A stretch of DNA of 29,363 bases from a virus, in IMG/VR virus record IMGVR_UViG_3300037502_003076, positions 1 to 29,363 of that record; one strand, written 5' to 3'. Both the position numbers and the translations under genes were made by a program. This document shows, piece after piece, positions 8,414 through 15,158 of this stretch. Below the pieces are notes generated by a model. That model ran no database searches. It was not told where the DNA came from and worked only from the letters and a program-made list of their open reading frames with translations. How positions within the stretch are numbered: position 1 is the stretch's first letter; each line of letters opens with the position of its first letter.

Positions 8414-8596
8414 CTAGCGCCTTGCCTCAATCCGGTTTAACCGCTCCCGTTGGTTGTCTAGCTGTTCCTGAACGCCCCGCAACTGCGTTTCAACGTCGGC
8501 GCGAATGGCCACCGACTGGCGTTTACCCAAAAGCAACCGCTCGGTCAGGTAGACACCAAAACAAACCAAGATGGCAAAAACGCTGATTATTTCCAT
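8414..8596 (-). CDS. Small membrane-anchored coiled-coil protein, 60 aa
   Basis: The N-terminal hydrophobic segment (about residues 3-23, IISVFAILVCFGVYL) is followed by a charged helix with heptad character (about 30-58, ending LDNQRERLNRIEARR). This is the layout of an inner-membrane protein with a coiled coil. It overlaps the previous gene by 10 bp. The function is unknown. It resembles in layout the 84-aa lysis-region protein at 18174-18428, but it lies among replication/packaging genes, so a lysis role is not supported. Confidence 0.7.
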   Translation of the reverse strand: MEIISVFAILVCFGVYLTERLLLGKRQSVAIRADVETQLRGVQEQLDNQRERLNRIEARR

Positions 8597-8841
8597 TTCT
8601 CAAAGTCCGTTTTGCGGGCCTCAATAAGCAACTTTCTTTCAATGTTTGGATACAAATCAAACTCGGCCGCTGTGCGTTGAATGGTGCTGGCCATGTCTTC
8701 CGGGAGGTCTACCGCCAAGACCTCCCACCCGGCCCCCCGCCGGGCAATCCTGGCAAACGTTGCCATGGGCGCGCCCTCCAAGGCTGCGGCTTTCATTTCC
8801 TTTGCCTGTTGTCTTTTTTGCAAAAACTTTTCACGGCTCAT
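8587..8841 (-). CDS. Small hypothetical protein, 84 aa
   Basis: Not recognised. A strongly basic N-terminal helix (MSREKFLQKRQQAKEMKAAA) is followed by a mixed alpha/beta section (GWEVLAVDLPEDMASTIQRT) and a helical, charged C-terminus. No Cys or membrane segment is present. It lies 34 bp after the RusA gene and its 3' end overlaps the next gene. The charge and size suit a nucleic-acid-binding accessory protein, but that is only a guess. Confidence 0.7.
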   Translation of the reverse strand: MSREKFLQKRQQAKEMKAAALEGAPMATFARIARRGAGWEVLAVDLPEDMASTIQRTAAEFDLYPNIERKLLIEARKTDFEKWK

Positions 8842-8875
8842 GGTTTAATCCTCGTGGGCGTTTCGTAACACAAGA

Positions 8876-9223
8876 CTAGCAAGACTCAACAACAACTTCC
8901 ACTCTTGGGTTTTTCTTGTCGTCTGCCTGGTAGGCGTGAATGGCCTTCACTTGTGAGTCATCGTCCCACACCAGCCCGTTGCAAGCGTCAAAAGGCAATT
9001 TGAAGCTGTTGTCTAGGTCACCAGAGGCCCTTGGGCGATAAAACCGCAACGTCACCGACACTGTTTGAGGCTTGGGCACCTTCGAAACCTTTTGGGCGCG
9101 CAACAACAGCCCCACGGCGTTTTTATAGGCCACGGCCGCCGGGTGCTGGTAAACGCCACCCCGGCCTCGTCTAATGTAATGGTTTTGACTCGGTGGGTAG
9201 GGAATGGTGAAAAAAATTGTCAT
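8876..9223 (-). CDS. rusA: RusA-type Holliday junction resolvase, 115 aa
   Basis: Cuts four-way junctions, probably to debranch recombination intermediates before packaging. The family's acidic motif is clear: SGDLDN carries Asp69 and Asp71, Lys75 follows, and VWDDDSQVK gives Asp87-89. These match the Asp/Asp/Lys/Asp catalytic set known for E. coli RusA. The N-terminal IPYPPSQNHYIRRGRGG is also typical. The ATG at 9223 overlaps the TGA of the preceding gene (ATGA). A 14-residue longer reading lies in the overlap and was rejected. It complements the phage's exonuclease and Erf proteins. Confidence 0.9.
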   Translation of the reverse strand: MTIFFTIPYPPSQNHYIRRGRGGVYQHPAAVAYKNAVGLLLRAQKVSKVPKPQTVSVTLRFYRPRASGDLDNSFKLPFDACNGLVWDDDSQVKAIHAYQADDKKNPRVEVVVESC

Positions 9224-9480
9224 TGGGCCTTCAAAACCGCTATTTCGTGCCCAGACGCCCCACACAACACCCCCACTTCGTCGTTGTGCGTTTCATAAAG
9301 GCCAAAACTAAACTGGACGGTGCGGCCACATAGGTAGCACTCGGCTAGTTTGTAATTGGTGCCCAGCACGGTGGGTTTCTTTGCGGCCGCCTCCACATAG
9401 ACACCAAAGTGGGTGCGACAAAGGCCCGTTAAGCCTTTCAACCCGGCGTTGCGGCAATTTCTGGAAACGCAAAAAGGCAT
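9220..9480 (-). CDS. Cys/His-rich putative zinc-binding protein, 86 aa
   Basis: Not a recognised family. Two possible metal sites are visible: Cys4, Cys9, Cys21 and His24 in the N-terminal half, and Cys48-x2-Cys51 with Cys73 and His78 in the C-terminal half. Many small phage proteins of this layout bind zinc and nucleic acid. The ATG has a TGGAGG Shine-Dalgarno with a 5-base spacer. It lies directly before rusA and is translationally coupled to it, which may indicate a DNA-processing partner. Confidence 0.75.
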   Translation of the reverse strand: MPFCVSRNCRNAGLKGLTGLCRTHFGVYVEAAAKKPTVLGTNYKLAECYLCGRTVQFSFGLYETHNDEVGVLCGASGHEIAVLKAQ

Positions 9481-9501
9481 TGGACCTCCACCAACCCAAG
9501 T

Positions 9502-9705
9502 CTATGGCCCAACAGCTTCCCCACCAAATACTTCCCGCCGGGTGTGGCTGTTGTCTTCTTTTTCCATACGGAAGCGGTGCCGGTTGAGAATCGACACCAA
9601 CTCCAGCCTTTCAGTGTCGCTTTTCAACCTCTGAGCAAACTCGTAAACCTCCCGCCAATTTGCCCAAAACAGGAAAAGCACCTTCATTTTTCGCATTTGC
9701 GTCAT
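9502..9705 (-). CDS. Small basic hypothetical protein, 67 aa
   Basis: Not recognised. The N-terminus is MTQMRKMKVLFLFWANWREV, followed by a charged helical middle (FAQRLKSDTERLELVSILNR) and a hydrophilic tail. The ATG overlaps the TGA of the preceding gene (ATGA), and the reading frame is closed just before the next Shine-Dalgarno. It is one of three consecutive small coupled genes downstream of the helicase. Confidence 0.65.
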   Translation of the reverse strand: MTQMRKMKVLFLFWANWREVYEFAQRLKSDTERLELVSILNRHRFRMEKEDNSHTRREVFGGEAVGP

Positions 9706-9890
9706 AAATCCAGCCAGCGTTGCTCTGCGTTTTTCTTTTGTTCCGGCTTGTACCTGTCAAAGGCCATGCGCTCGGCCTCATCCACTGAAACGTTGCTGCA
9801 AAACTGGTGGATGGCCGCCCTTTCTTCATACAAAGCCCGCCGCCAGTCTTCCCAGGTGGCCACGATGGTTTTTCGTTGCTCTGGTGTCAT
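9702..9890 (-). CDS. Small helical hypothetical protein, 62 aa
   Basis: Not recognised. It is highly charged and helical throughout (ATWEDWRRALYEERAAIHQF near the N-terminus and FDRYKPEQKKNAEQRW near the end), with a single Cys. The ATG overlaps the previous stop as ATGA. It is the second of three small genes after the helicase. A replication-accessory role is possible from context only. Confidence 0.65.
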   Translation of the reverse strand: MTPEQRKTIVATWEDWRRALYEERAAIHQFCSNVSVDEAERMAFDRYKPEQKKNAEQRWLDL

Positions 9891-10159
9891 ACCGGGAAAA
9901 GCCTTTGCGAAATAACCTCAAAACAGGTGCGCCACTTGTCTTTGATGGTTTTATCAATGGCCGCCGTTTCCGCATCCAACCGCTTGCGCTTGTCTTCCGG
10001 CGTTTCGTCGCCAATGTCGGAAAGCAAATCGCGTTGGGCCAACAAAAGTTTGTGCACGTCCAACAGGCACGTCTTGTATTCCGCCAAAACAAACGGCATT
10101 TCCGGCCGGCGCTCTGCATCGGCGAGCAACAGCAAATCAATCACCTTTCCTTCGTTCAT
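9887..10159 (-). CDS. Small helical hypothetical protein, 90 aa
   Basis: Not recognised. Long helices are apparent (MNEGKVIDLLLLADAERRPE, then a Leu-rich stretch around LLDVHKLLLAQRDLLSDIG, then a Lys/Asp/Glu-rich helix ending at Val90). The ATG is embedded in the helicase stop (ATGA), so it is coupled to the helicase gene. A helicase loader or modulator would be a natural neighbour here, but no loader motif (for example a Walker box) is present. Confidence 0.7.
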   Translation of the reverse strand: MNEGKVIDLLLLADAERRPEMPFVLAEYKTCLLDVHKLLLAQRDLLSDIGDETPEDKRKRLDAETAAIDKTIKDKWRTCFEVISQRLFPV

Positions 10160-11463
10160 GTTGTTTCCTCCAAAAAAATTTCGGATTTTGCGTCAATCAT
10201 TGCCGCCTGGTAATTCATTCTCAACCCAAAACTGCGGCCGCTGGGCCCGTTGGTTTGCTTTAAAATGCTTACCCTTATGCCGTCGGGGCACCTGGACAAC
10301 CCTAGGGCAACCCGGGCCATGCGTTCCGGCGCGCTGCTGTTGGCAAAGTCCGTGAGGTGCGGGGCCTCATCCAGGGTTAAGCCCTGCCGCCTGCGCACAT
10401 GACTGGCCACCACCATAGGCACGTTATAGGTTTTGGCCACCTCCCGCAGTCCGGCCAGTGCGTCGGCCACGTCCAAGTCGTAGCGTTCACTCCGGGCAAG
10501 CCTCATCTCCCCCAGGTGGTCCACAAAGACAACCCGGACGCCTTGGTTGATAATCATGTCTTTCGCGGCCCCGATAACGTCGATGGGTGTTAAAGCCGGC
10601 CGATCATCCACCACCACGGCGCCCAACACCTCATGGATGCGCGGGGCGGCCGCTTCCAGGGCCTCTTCGTCGATTCTGTTAAGGCGGCCGGTGGTAAGTT
10701 TGTGCAGGTTGACGCCGGACAGGTTGGCCAGCCACCTGCGCGTAATCCAGAGGCGCTCATCCTCCAAAGAGAAAAACCCAACCTTCACTTTTTGGACGGC
10801 AACACCCCAAAGCATGGTTGCCAACATGGCCGACTTGCCGACGCCTGGAAGGGCGCCAATAAGGGTTAGCACCGACGCCTGTAGCCCCCCCACCTCTTTG
10901 TCCAAGGTAGTAACCCCGGTTTCATAGCAGAGGGTTTTTTCCCCCTTCCGGGCCGCTTCCATAAGCTCGATTACGGCCAACACATCGGCCTCGGAAGTGC
11001 GCAAGGTAGGGTTGCGGTTGGTAATAGTTTTCAGCTTTTCTTGGGTTTCGCCCAAAACATCTTCCGCCTTTTGCGTAGTGTCGCTCAGGCGCCGATGGGC
11101 GGATTTCAACACCTCTTGGGCCCTTTGGCGGGTGGTGAAATCCACTAGAAACCGGGCATATTCCGATGCGATATGCTTTCCGGGAGCCAAACCCAATAGC
11201 CGGCCAGCAACAAACTTTTGGCCCCCGGCCGCCTTGATGGCCTCGGACATCTTGGCCCGCTCCGAAATTGCCACAACGTCCACCGACTGGTTGGACGCTA
11301 AAAACCCCCTAACCAGCGTCCACAACTCCCCGGCCGCTGGCGTTTGGAAGTCGGTTTGCTGTAACCCTAGCCGGTCGAATAGCTCGAGGGCCTTGGTGGG
11401 GTTGGTTTGTGACGCTTGGTTAATGATGGCAAAAACGGCCAACTCGGCCTCTTCCATGTTCAT
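10156..11463 (-). CDS. DnaB-type replicative helicase, 435 aa
   Basis: Unwinds DNA at the fork in place of, or together with, host DnaB. The N-terminal helical domain (about 1-110) is followed by a linker and the RecA-like ATPase. Walker A GALPGVGKSA is at 203-212, and Walker B VRVVFVDHLGEM at about 309-320. A late segment VVASHVRRRQ suits the helicase arginine-rich motif. The length (435 aa) is near that of phage DnaB proteins such as P22 gp12. The ATG at 11463 overlaps the initiator's TGA (ATGA) and has an AAGGGGG Shine-Dalgarno. A 13-residue upstream extension was rejected for this reason. Confidence 0.9.
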   Translation of the reverse strand: MNMEEAELAVFAIINQASQTNPTKALELFDRLGLQQTDFQTPAAGELWTLVRGFLASNQSVDVVAISERAKMSEAIKAAGGQKFVAGRLLGLAPGKHIASEYARFLVDFTTRQRAQEVLKSAHRRLSDTTQKAEDVLGETQEKLKTITNRNPTLRTSEADVLAVIELMEAARKGEKTLCYETGVTTLDKEVGGLQASVLTLIGALPGVGKSAMLATMLWGVAVQKVKVGFFSLEDERLWITRRWLANLSGVNLHKLTTGRLNRIDEEALEAAAPRIHEVLGAVVVDDRPALTPIDVIGAAKDMIINQGVRVVFVDHLGEMRLARSERYDLDVADALAGLREVAKTYNVPMVVASHVRRRQGLTLDEAPHLTDFANSSAPERMARVALGLSRCPDGIRVSILKQTNGPSGRSFGLRMNYQAAMIDAKSEIFLEETT

Positions 11464-12551
11464 AATTTTTCCCCCTTGATGCGCAGAAAGTCGGGATCGC
11501 ACTCATCTATGCGGCCCGCTTCAACCAGCGCGTTGTTTTTGGCAATCCACTTTTCCCGCAATTCCGGCAACTGCGGCTCCCCCTGGGCGGTAAGGCGCTT
11601 TTTTAACTCCGCCTGCCGCCGCCGGTATTCTTCCGGGGTTTCTACCCTGCCCCCGGCCTGCGTCAACGGAAAACCGGGTGGGTTGTTTTTGACCTCACCA
11701 ACAGCCGGGGCCAACAAGTGGTTAATCTTGGCCGATAGCTCGGCGATGGTGGACACGTTGCGGTAGGCGTTGGGCTCCACCAGCCCACGCTTCCAAGCCC
11801 GCAAAATCAAATCATCGGTAAAACGGCCTATAAGGCTTTTTAAGGCGCTTCCGTCTTTACCCCCTTGGAACCCATAGGGTACCCCCCGAACGTTGCTGTA
11901 ATGGCCTTCCAGGGCCCTTAAAAGCGATTGGAAACGGCTGGGCTCCACCTGCTCTGCTGGTTTTGCTGGTTTTTGTGGTTTTCTTGCTTTTGTTTTTTCT
12001 TGCTGGGCTTGCCCAGTAAGTTTCTTTTCTTTTCTCTTCTCTTCTCCTCTCCTCTCTTCTCCTCTTGCCCGGGATTGTCCCGTACTGTCCCCGGTATGTC
12101 CCGGGACAGTCCCGGTTTTTTCTTGGTTTTCCCTTTGTTTTCGCTTCTTTCTGGTTTCAGGGTTAAGAAAGATTGGGTTGTCGTCGGTAAACCCCTCAAC
12201 AACATAAGCGTCCCCCGTTTCGCGTTGAAGGCGACTTAGAAGGCCGACTTTGACGCACTGGCCAACCGCAAACAACAGGCTTTCAGCGTCGGTGACGGCC
12301 ACCGTTAATATCCGCCGGCGCCCTTCTTTGGAGGTCCAAAGCGCATCCAACTCGCCTGGTGTCGTAAGCGAGAGGTTACAAAGCCGGGCAAGGTAAGACG
12401 GCGAATCAACATCTACGGCCGGAAGCTCCCCTTCTTCTCCACTCCTAGCCACTGTGTCGCAAATGACATTATAGACAAGGTGGGCCAACGGGCTAATAGT
12501 GAAGGCTTCCCGACTCAAAGAAAAGTCCGAAAATCGCTTATACCATTTCAC
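11460..12551 (-). CDS. Replication initiator (lambda O / P22 gp18-like role), 363 aa
   Basis: Likely recognises the origin and recruits the helicase encoded next. The N-terminal part (about 1-130) is compact and winged-helix-like. A highly charged linker (about 131-203, Arg/Lys/Glu/Gln-rich) contains the origin candidate in its DNA. A C-terminal helical domain follows. The start is a GTG at 12551 with GGAG six bases upstream; an upstream in-frame ATG (12578) lies inside the terminator hairpin and lacks a Shine-Dalgarno. Synteny (initiator then helicase, ATGA-coupled) matches P22. The family is inferred from layout, not from a diagnostic motif. Confidence 0.7.
   Translation of the reverse strand: MKWYKRFSDFSLSREAFTISPLAHLVYNVICDTVARSGEEGELPAVDVDSPSYLARLCNLSLTTPGELDALWTSKEGRRRILTVAVTDAESLLFAVGQCVKVGLLSRLQRETGDAYVVEGFTDDNPIFLNPETRKKRKQRENQEKTGTVPGHTGDSTGQSRARGEERRGEEKRKEKKLTGQAQQEKTKARKPQKPAKPAEQVEPSRFQSLLRALEGHYSNVRGVPYGFQGGKDGSALKSLIGRFTDDLILRAWKRGLVEPNAYRNVSTIAELSAKINHLLAPAVGEVKNNPPGFPLTQAGGRVETPEEYRRRQAELKKRLTAQGEPQLPELREKWIAKNNALVEAGRIDECDPDFLRIKGEKL
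11999..12115. other. Candidate replication origin inside the initiator gene
   Basis: Four elements lie together. (1) A 10-bp inverted repeat with one mismatch (11999-12008 and 12011-12020). (2) A pure 46-base polypyrimidine tract on the plus strand (12021-12066). (3) Four NGTCCC copies beginning at 12076, 12086, 12097 and 12108, spaced 10, 11 and 11 bp, so one per helical turn. (4) A perfect 12-bp palindrome TGTCCCGGGACA (12097-12108). T-rich tracts flank the block on both sides. In lambda, the origin iterons likewise lie inside gene O. Function here is inferred. Confidence 0.5.
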
Positions 12552-12560
12552 AACGGCTCC

Positions 12561-12612
12561 AAAAAAAGACCGCCACACGCGCCGGAGGTGAGAGACTCCG
12601 ACGCGGGGCGGT
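12561..12612 (-). terminator. Strong hairpin plus T7 tract just before the initiator start
   Basis: In leftward RNA, ACCGCC (12612-12607) pairs with GGCGGU (12574-12569). Inside it, GCGUCGGAG (12604-12596) pairs with CUCCGGCGC (12587-12579) over 9 bp with one U-G pair. Seven T residues (12567-12561) follow after one base. The initiator's GGAG Shine-Dalgarno and GTG come right after the T-tract. The loop (12594-12588) is complementary over 7 bases to 12645-12651 upstream, so a competing fold is possible. It looks like an attenuator or terminator needing antitermination. Confidence 0.6.
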
Positions 12613-12707
12613 TCGCCAGACTGCGCGAAATGTAGGCTTTGCCGCTCTCACACGGCCGGGTGGGAGCTTGCCGCACCTAGCAACACCCCGCAACAAAAAA
12701 ATCAGGC

Positions 12708-12731
12708 AAAAAAAAAGGCCTTCCCTTTTTT
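12708..12731 (-). terminator. AT-rich terminator hairpin after the early leftward genes
   Basis: AAAAAAGG (12711-12718) pairs with CCTTTTTT (12724-12731) around a 5-base loop. On the minus strand nine T residues (12716-12708) close and follow the stem, giving a rho-independent terminator shape. The same hairpin has A and T runs suited to acting in both directions. It lies after the RHH, membrane and zinc-ribbon genes, so it may end that early transcript. Confidence 0.5.
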
Positions 12732-12857
12732 GGTCCGTTGTTAGCGCAACGAACAGGAAAGCCGCTCCCCTTGAGAGCACATGAACGGTAACCTCAAAAT
12801 TCAACGCCGAAAAGAGAAAAATTTTCTGCCGGGTGTTTTTTTTCGGCCGTGGCCGGG

Positions 12858-13055
12858 CTAGTCGGTGGTGATGATGGTGCGACCCTTGGCAAACTCTTTC
12901 CAGTAGTGGGCCAACTCGAAAGCGCAGTCCAGACACAACCCCAAGTCTTTGGCGCCCTCCAAGGGGTTGTTGGCCACCCTCACCCGCACCGGCCAAACCT
13001 TGTTCTGCTCTTGGCCGTCTTCCATATAGCTTTCATTCTTGCATCTGTCGCACAT
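12858..13055 (-). CDS. Zinc-ribbon protein, 65 aa
   Basis: Two CxxC knuckles are visible, Cys2/Cys5 (MCDRC) and Cys41/Cys44 (LCLDC), separated by a beta-rich segment (KVWPVRVRVANNPLEG). This is the layout of a small treble-clef or ribbon zinc fold. The ATG at 13055 overlaps the TGA of the preceding membrane-peptide gene as TGATG; a longer reading through that gene was rejected. Early position and size suggest a regulatory or host-takeover protein, but its partner is unknown. Confidence 0.75.
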   Translation of the reverse strand: MCDRCKNESYMEDGQEQNKVWPVRVRVANNPLEGAKDLGLCLDCAFELAHYWKEFAKGRTIITTD

Positions 13056-13231
13056 CACTGAAAGCCGCCTTCGCAGCCAATCTTGATGCCCCAAACAATC
13101 AAGGCAAGAGCCATCGACACAAACGCGCCAAAAACGAACCCAATCGCTGTGCCAGTCTTGTAGCCCTCGTTGTATGTGTCGTGAATCATGCGCCAACGGC
13201 CTTGGACATCATCGAATCTGTCAGGACTCAC
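13055..13231 (-). CDS. Small membrane protein, 58 aa (GTG start)
   Basis: A soluble N-terminal part (about 1-28, containing DRFDDVQGRWRMIHDTYNEG) is followed by one transmembrane helix at about 29-50 (GFVFGAFVSMALALIVWGIK) and a short tail. The GTG at 13231 was chosen because GAGGGGG lies 6 bases upstream. It overlaps the RHH gene end. An internal ATG (13189) would give 44 aa with a weaker Shine-Dalgarno. The function is unknown; early membrane peptides often modify host functions. Confidence 0.6.
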   Translation of the reverse strand: MSPDRFDDVQGRWRMIHDTYNEGYKTGTAIGFVFGAFVSMALALIVWGIKIGCEGGFQ

Positions 13232-13418
13232 GGTCCACCCCCTCACGCAACAACACCTCAACCACAAAAGTGCGATCAATTTTAGCCTGGGTCCGGCTGG
13301 CCTCTTTCTGCCACTTGGCCGCGATCTCATCCACGGCCGCCAGCAAGTCGGCCGGTAGCCGCAGACTAACCGGGTTCCTTCTATGCCTTACCCTCAAACC
13401 GACCAATCCCTTGCTCAT
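13221..13418 (-). CDS. Ribbon-helix-helix (CopG/Arc-type) regulator, 65 aa
   Basis: A DNA-binding dimer of the Arc/CopG type. The basic N-terminus (LRVRHRRNP) leads into a VSLRLP beta-strand, then helix one (ADLLAAVDEIAAKWQKEA) and helix two (DRTFVVEVLLREGV). The ATG at 13418 has an AGAGGAAAG Shine-Dalgarno. Earlier in-frame ATGs lie in the divergent control region and were rejected. It faces the exonuclease operon across an inverted repeat, the classical place for an autoregulator. It probably represses one or both divergent transcripts. Confidence 0.8.
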   Translation of the reverse strand: MSKGLVGLRVRHRRNPVSLRLPADLLAAVDEIAAKWQKEASRTQAKIDRTFVVEVLLREGVDRES

Positions 13419-13430
13419 GTTTTCTTTCCT

Positions 13431-13488
13431 CTTGCGTTGTGTTGCGTTATGTAATACAAAGACTAACACAACTGCAACACAACACAAG
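13431..13488. promoter_or_regulatory. Inverted-repeat operator in the divergent control region
   Basis: The left arm 13431-13445 and right arm 13474-13488 are complementary at 14 of 15 positions, separated by 28 bp. The core AACACAAC occurs directly at 13465-13472 and 13476-13483, and inverted (GTTGTGTT) at 13436-13443, giving three copies. Ribbon-helix-helix proteins commonly bind short repeats of this kind. The repeats surround the candidate -10 region of the rightward operon, so binding could block it. The RHH protein at 13221-13418 is the obvious candidate ligand. Confidence 0.55.
13432..13460 (+). promoter_or_regulatory. Candidate promoter of the exonuclease-erf operon
   Basis: TTGCGT (13432-13437) and TACAAA (13455-13460) are separated by 17 bp. 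This is a weak match to sigma-70, but it is the best rightward pair before the exonuclease start. The -35 lies inside the left operator arm, consistent with repression. The leftward RHH gene must also have a promoter in this roughly 80-bp gap, but no unambiguous pair was found for it. Confidence 0.35.
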
Positions 13489-13498
13489 CGGGGAACAC

Positions 13499-14422
13499 AT
13501 GGATAGCGTTTGGAAGTCGATTGGCGGAAGTGACGTAGCGGCAATTATGGGAGCATCACCCTATGCGACGGCCTATGATGTTTGGCTTAGGGTAACCGGC
13601 CGGCATGAACAGAAGGAAAGCCCGGTGATGCGCCGGGGAAAGATGTTTGAGCCGGTGCTGTCGGTTATCGCCCAGGAAGACTTGGGCCTCAAAATCGAGC
13701 GCAACCCGGTTGGCCTTGAAAACCGGCTTTTGTGGCAAAACGACGGCGTTCCGTTGCGGGCCTCGGCCGATGCCTTTGCAGTGGGGCCCGATGGCTATGA
13801 AGTCGTCGAATATAAGACGGCCTCACCCTTCACCCGGTCGAAGTGGGGGCCGGAAGCGCCCCACCACTACGCCTTGCAGGTCCAATGGTACCTGTTCGCC
13901 TTTCAGCGGCCACGCGGCCACTTGGTGGCGCTGGTGGGCTTGGATGATGTGCGCCATTACGTTTTGGAAGCCGATGCTGGGCTTCAAAAGCAAATGCTTA
14001 AAGCGGCCAAGGCCTTTTGGGAGCAACACGTTGCCACCGACGTGGCCCCCAGCATGGAGGGCAGCGCGCTGGCCTCCGAATATCTGGCCAAAACCAACCC
14101 CAGTCTGTCCGATGATGTGCTACCGGCCGACGAACAGCAACAAAAGCTGATTATTGAACTGTTGGAGGCACAAGAGGCGCGCAAACGCGCAGAGGCTGTG
14201 GAGGAAAACATTAAGAACAACTTGAAGGCCATTATTGGCACCCGCCGGGGCCTCATCACCCCGACGGCCAGTGTGACCTGGGGTAAGCACTCCGAAAAAA
14301 AGGTTGTGGACTGGGAGGCCGTGGCGCAAGACGCTCAGGCATCGCCAATCCTAATTGAAAAACACACCACCTGGAAGGCTGGGCCACGGGTGTTTCGGGT
14401 TACACAGAAGGGGGCAAAATAA
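13499..14422 (+). CDS. YqaJ/lambda-type recombination exonuclease, 307 aa
   Basis: Processes double-stranded ends to give 3' single strands for the annealing protein encoded next. The YqaJ fold is marked by SIGGSDVAAIMGASPY at 7-22, RRGKMFEPVL (45-54) with Glu51, SADAF with Asp91, and the catalytic EVVEYKTAS with Glu104 and Lys106. The HYALQVQWYLFAF segment (123-135) supplies conserved Gln residues. The C-terminal third is a helical, coiled-coil-like region. The ATG at 13499 has GGGGA upstream; an upstream ATG (13439) overlaps the operator and was rejected. Coupled to erf by TAATG. Confidence 0.92.
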   Translation: MDSVWKSIGGSDVAAIMGASPYATAYDVWLRVTGRHEQKESPVMRRGKMFEPVLSVIAQEDLGLKIERNPVGLENRLLWQNDGVPLRASADAFAVGPDGYEVVEYKTASPFTRSKWGPEAPHHYALQVQWYLFAFQRPRGHLVALVGLDDVRHYVLEADAGLQKQMLKAAKAFWEQHVATDVAPSMEGSALASEYLAKTNPSLSDDVLPADEQQQKLIIELLEAQEARKRAEAVEENIKNNLKAIIGTRRGLITPTASVTWGKHSEKKVVDWEAVAQDAQASPILIEKHTTWKAGPRVFRVTQKGAK

Positions 14423-15156
14423 TGGAAACCAAACGTATGGAGTCGGACTCACTGGCAAAGATTGCAGAGGCGCTCTCCAAAGCCCAAGGCCAAATGAAAC
14501 CGGCAGCGAAAGATAGCGTCAACCCTCATTTCAAAAGCACCTATGCCGACTTGGCGGCCTGCTGGGCTGCTATCAGGGAGCCGTTGGCGGCCAATGGGCT
14601 GGCTGTCACCCAGAGGCTCTCCACCGACGCAAACGGGGTGAGGGTGGAAACCATGCTTTTGCATATCTCTGGTGAATTTTTGCGTGATGATTTTTGGCTG
14701 CCGGTGTCACAAAAGACCCCCCAGGGGTATGCCTCGGCCATCACTTATGCGCGCCGGTATTCCTTAGCGGCTATTGTTGGGCTTTCGGCCGACACCCCAG
14801 ACGATGACGGCAACGCGGCCAGCATAAGCCCCAACGGGTTTTCCGTGACCTCCCGGCCGGCCCCTGTCCCGGCCGCCAAAGCACCCCAAACCGCTCCAAT
14901 GGCGGCGCCACCCGTTCCGGCACAATCGGCGGCTTCGGCTGCTCCCGTTGCCGGACACGGCGTAGTGGTGCCCTACGGGAAAAACAAAGGTGTGGCTATC
15001 TCAGTGTTGCCGACCAAGTCGGTGGAATTTTACCGGCAAAAGGCCATGGAAGAATTGGCAGACGACTCCAAAGCGGCATACCACGCCAAAACCCGGGAAT
15101 GGTTGCAACATTTGGAAGCGGAATTGGCAGTTAGGGCCGAACCTGAGCAAAATTAG
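14422..15156 (+). CDS. erf: Erf-type single-strand annealing recombinase, 244 aa
   Basis: Anneals complementary single strands during phage recombination or genome circularisation, as P22 Erf does. Family marks are SVNPHFKSTYADLAACWAAI (32-51) and SAITYARRYSLAAIVGL (105-121). An Ala/Pro-rich linker (about 135-178) joins a C-terminal helical domain starting PYGKNKGVAISVLP (184-197), a module also found at the end of other Erf-type proteins. The ATG overlaps the exonuclease stop (TAATG). A terminator follows the stop, so the pair forms a two-gene recombination operon. Confidence 0.92.
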   Translation: METKRMESDSLAKIAEALSKAQGQMKPAAKDSVNPHFKSTYADLAACWAAIREPLAANGLAVTQRLSTDANGVRVETMLLHISGEFLRDDFWLPVSQKTPQGYASAITYARRYSLAAIVGLSADTPDDDGNAASISPNGFSVTSRPAPVPAAKAPQTAPMAAPPVPAQSAASAAPVAGHGVVVPYGKNKGVAISVLPTKSVEFYRQKAMEELADDSKAAYHAKTREWLQHLEAELAVRAEPEQN

Positions 15157-15158
15157 AG

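Larger units (their letters stand above)
12552..12857. other. 306-bp structured noncoding region before the initiator gene
   Basis: The longest gene-free stretch. No reading frame here has a convincing start. It contains two hairpins with T-tracts in leftward RNA (12561-12612 and 12708-12731), a CGTTG/CAACG stem (12736-12751), and an 8-bp GCTCTCAC/GTGGGAGC pair on the plus strand around 12644-12667. No convincing sigma-70 promoter for the initiator gene was found. It may be a leader/attenuator, a small RNA, or a protein-binding region. Confidence 0.65.

Noticed and set aside
7860-8417. 185-codon rightward open frame over the terminase-small-subunit region
   Set aside because: Antisense to three well-coupled leftward genes; no promoter or Shine-Dalgarno.
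12538-12996. 152-codon leftward open frame over the noncoding region
   Set aside because: It reads the zinc-ribbon gene out of frame, runs through both terminator-like hairpins, contains chance runs such as a His stretch, and lacks a Shine-Dalgarno.
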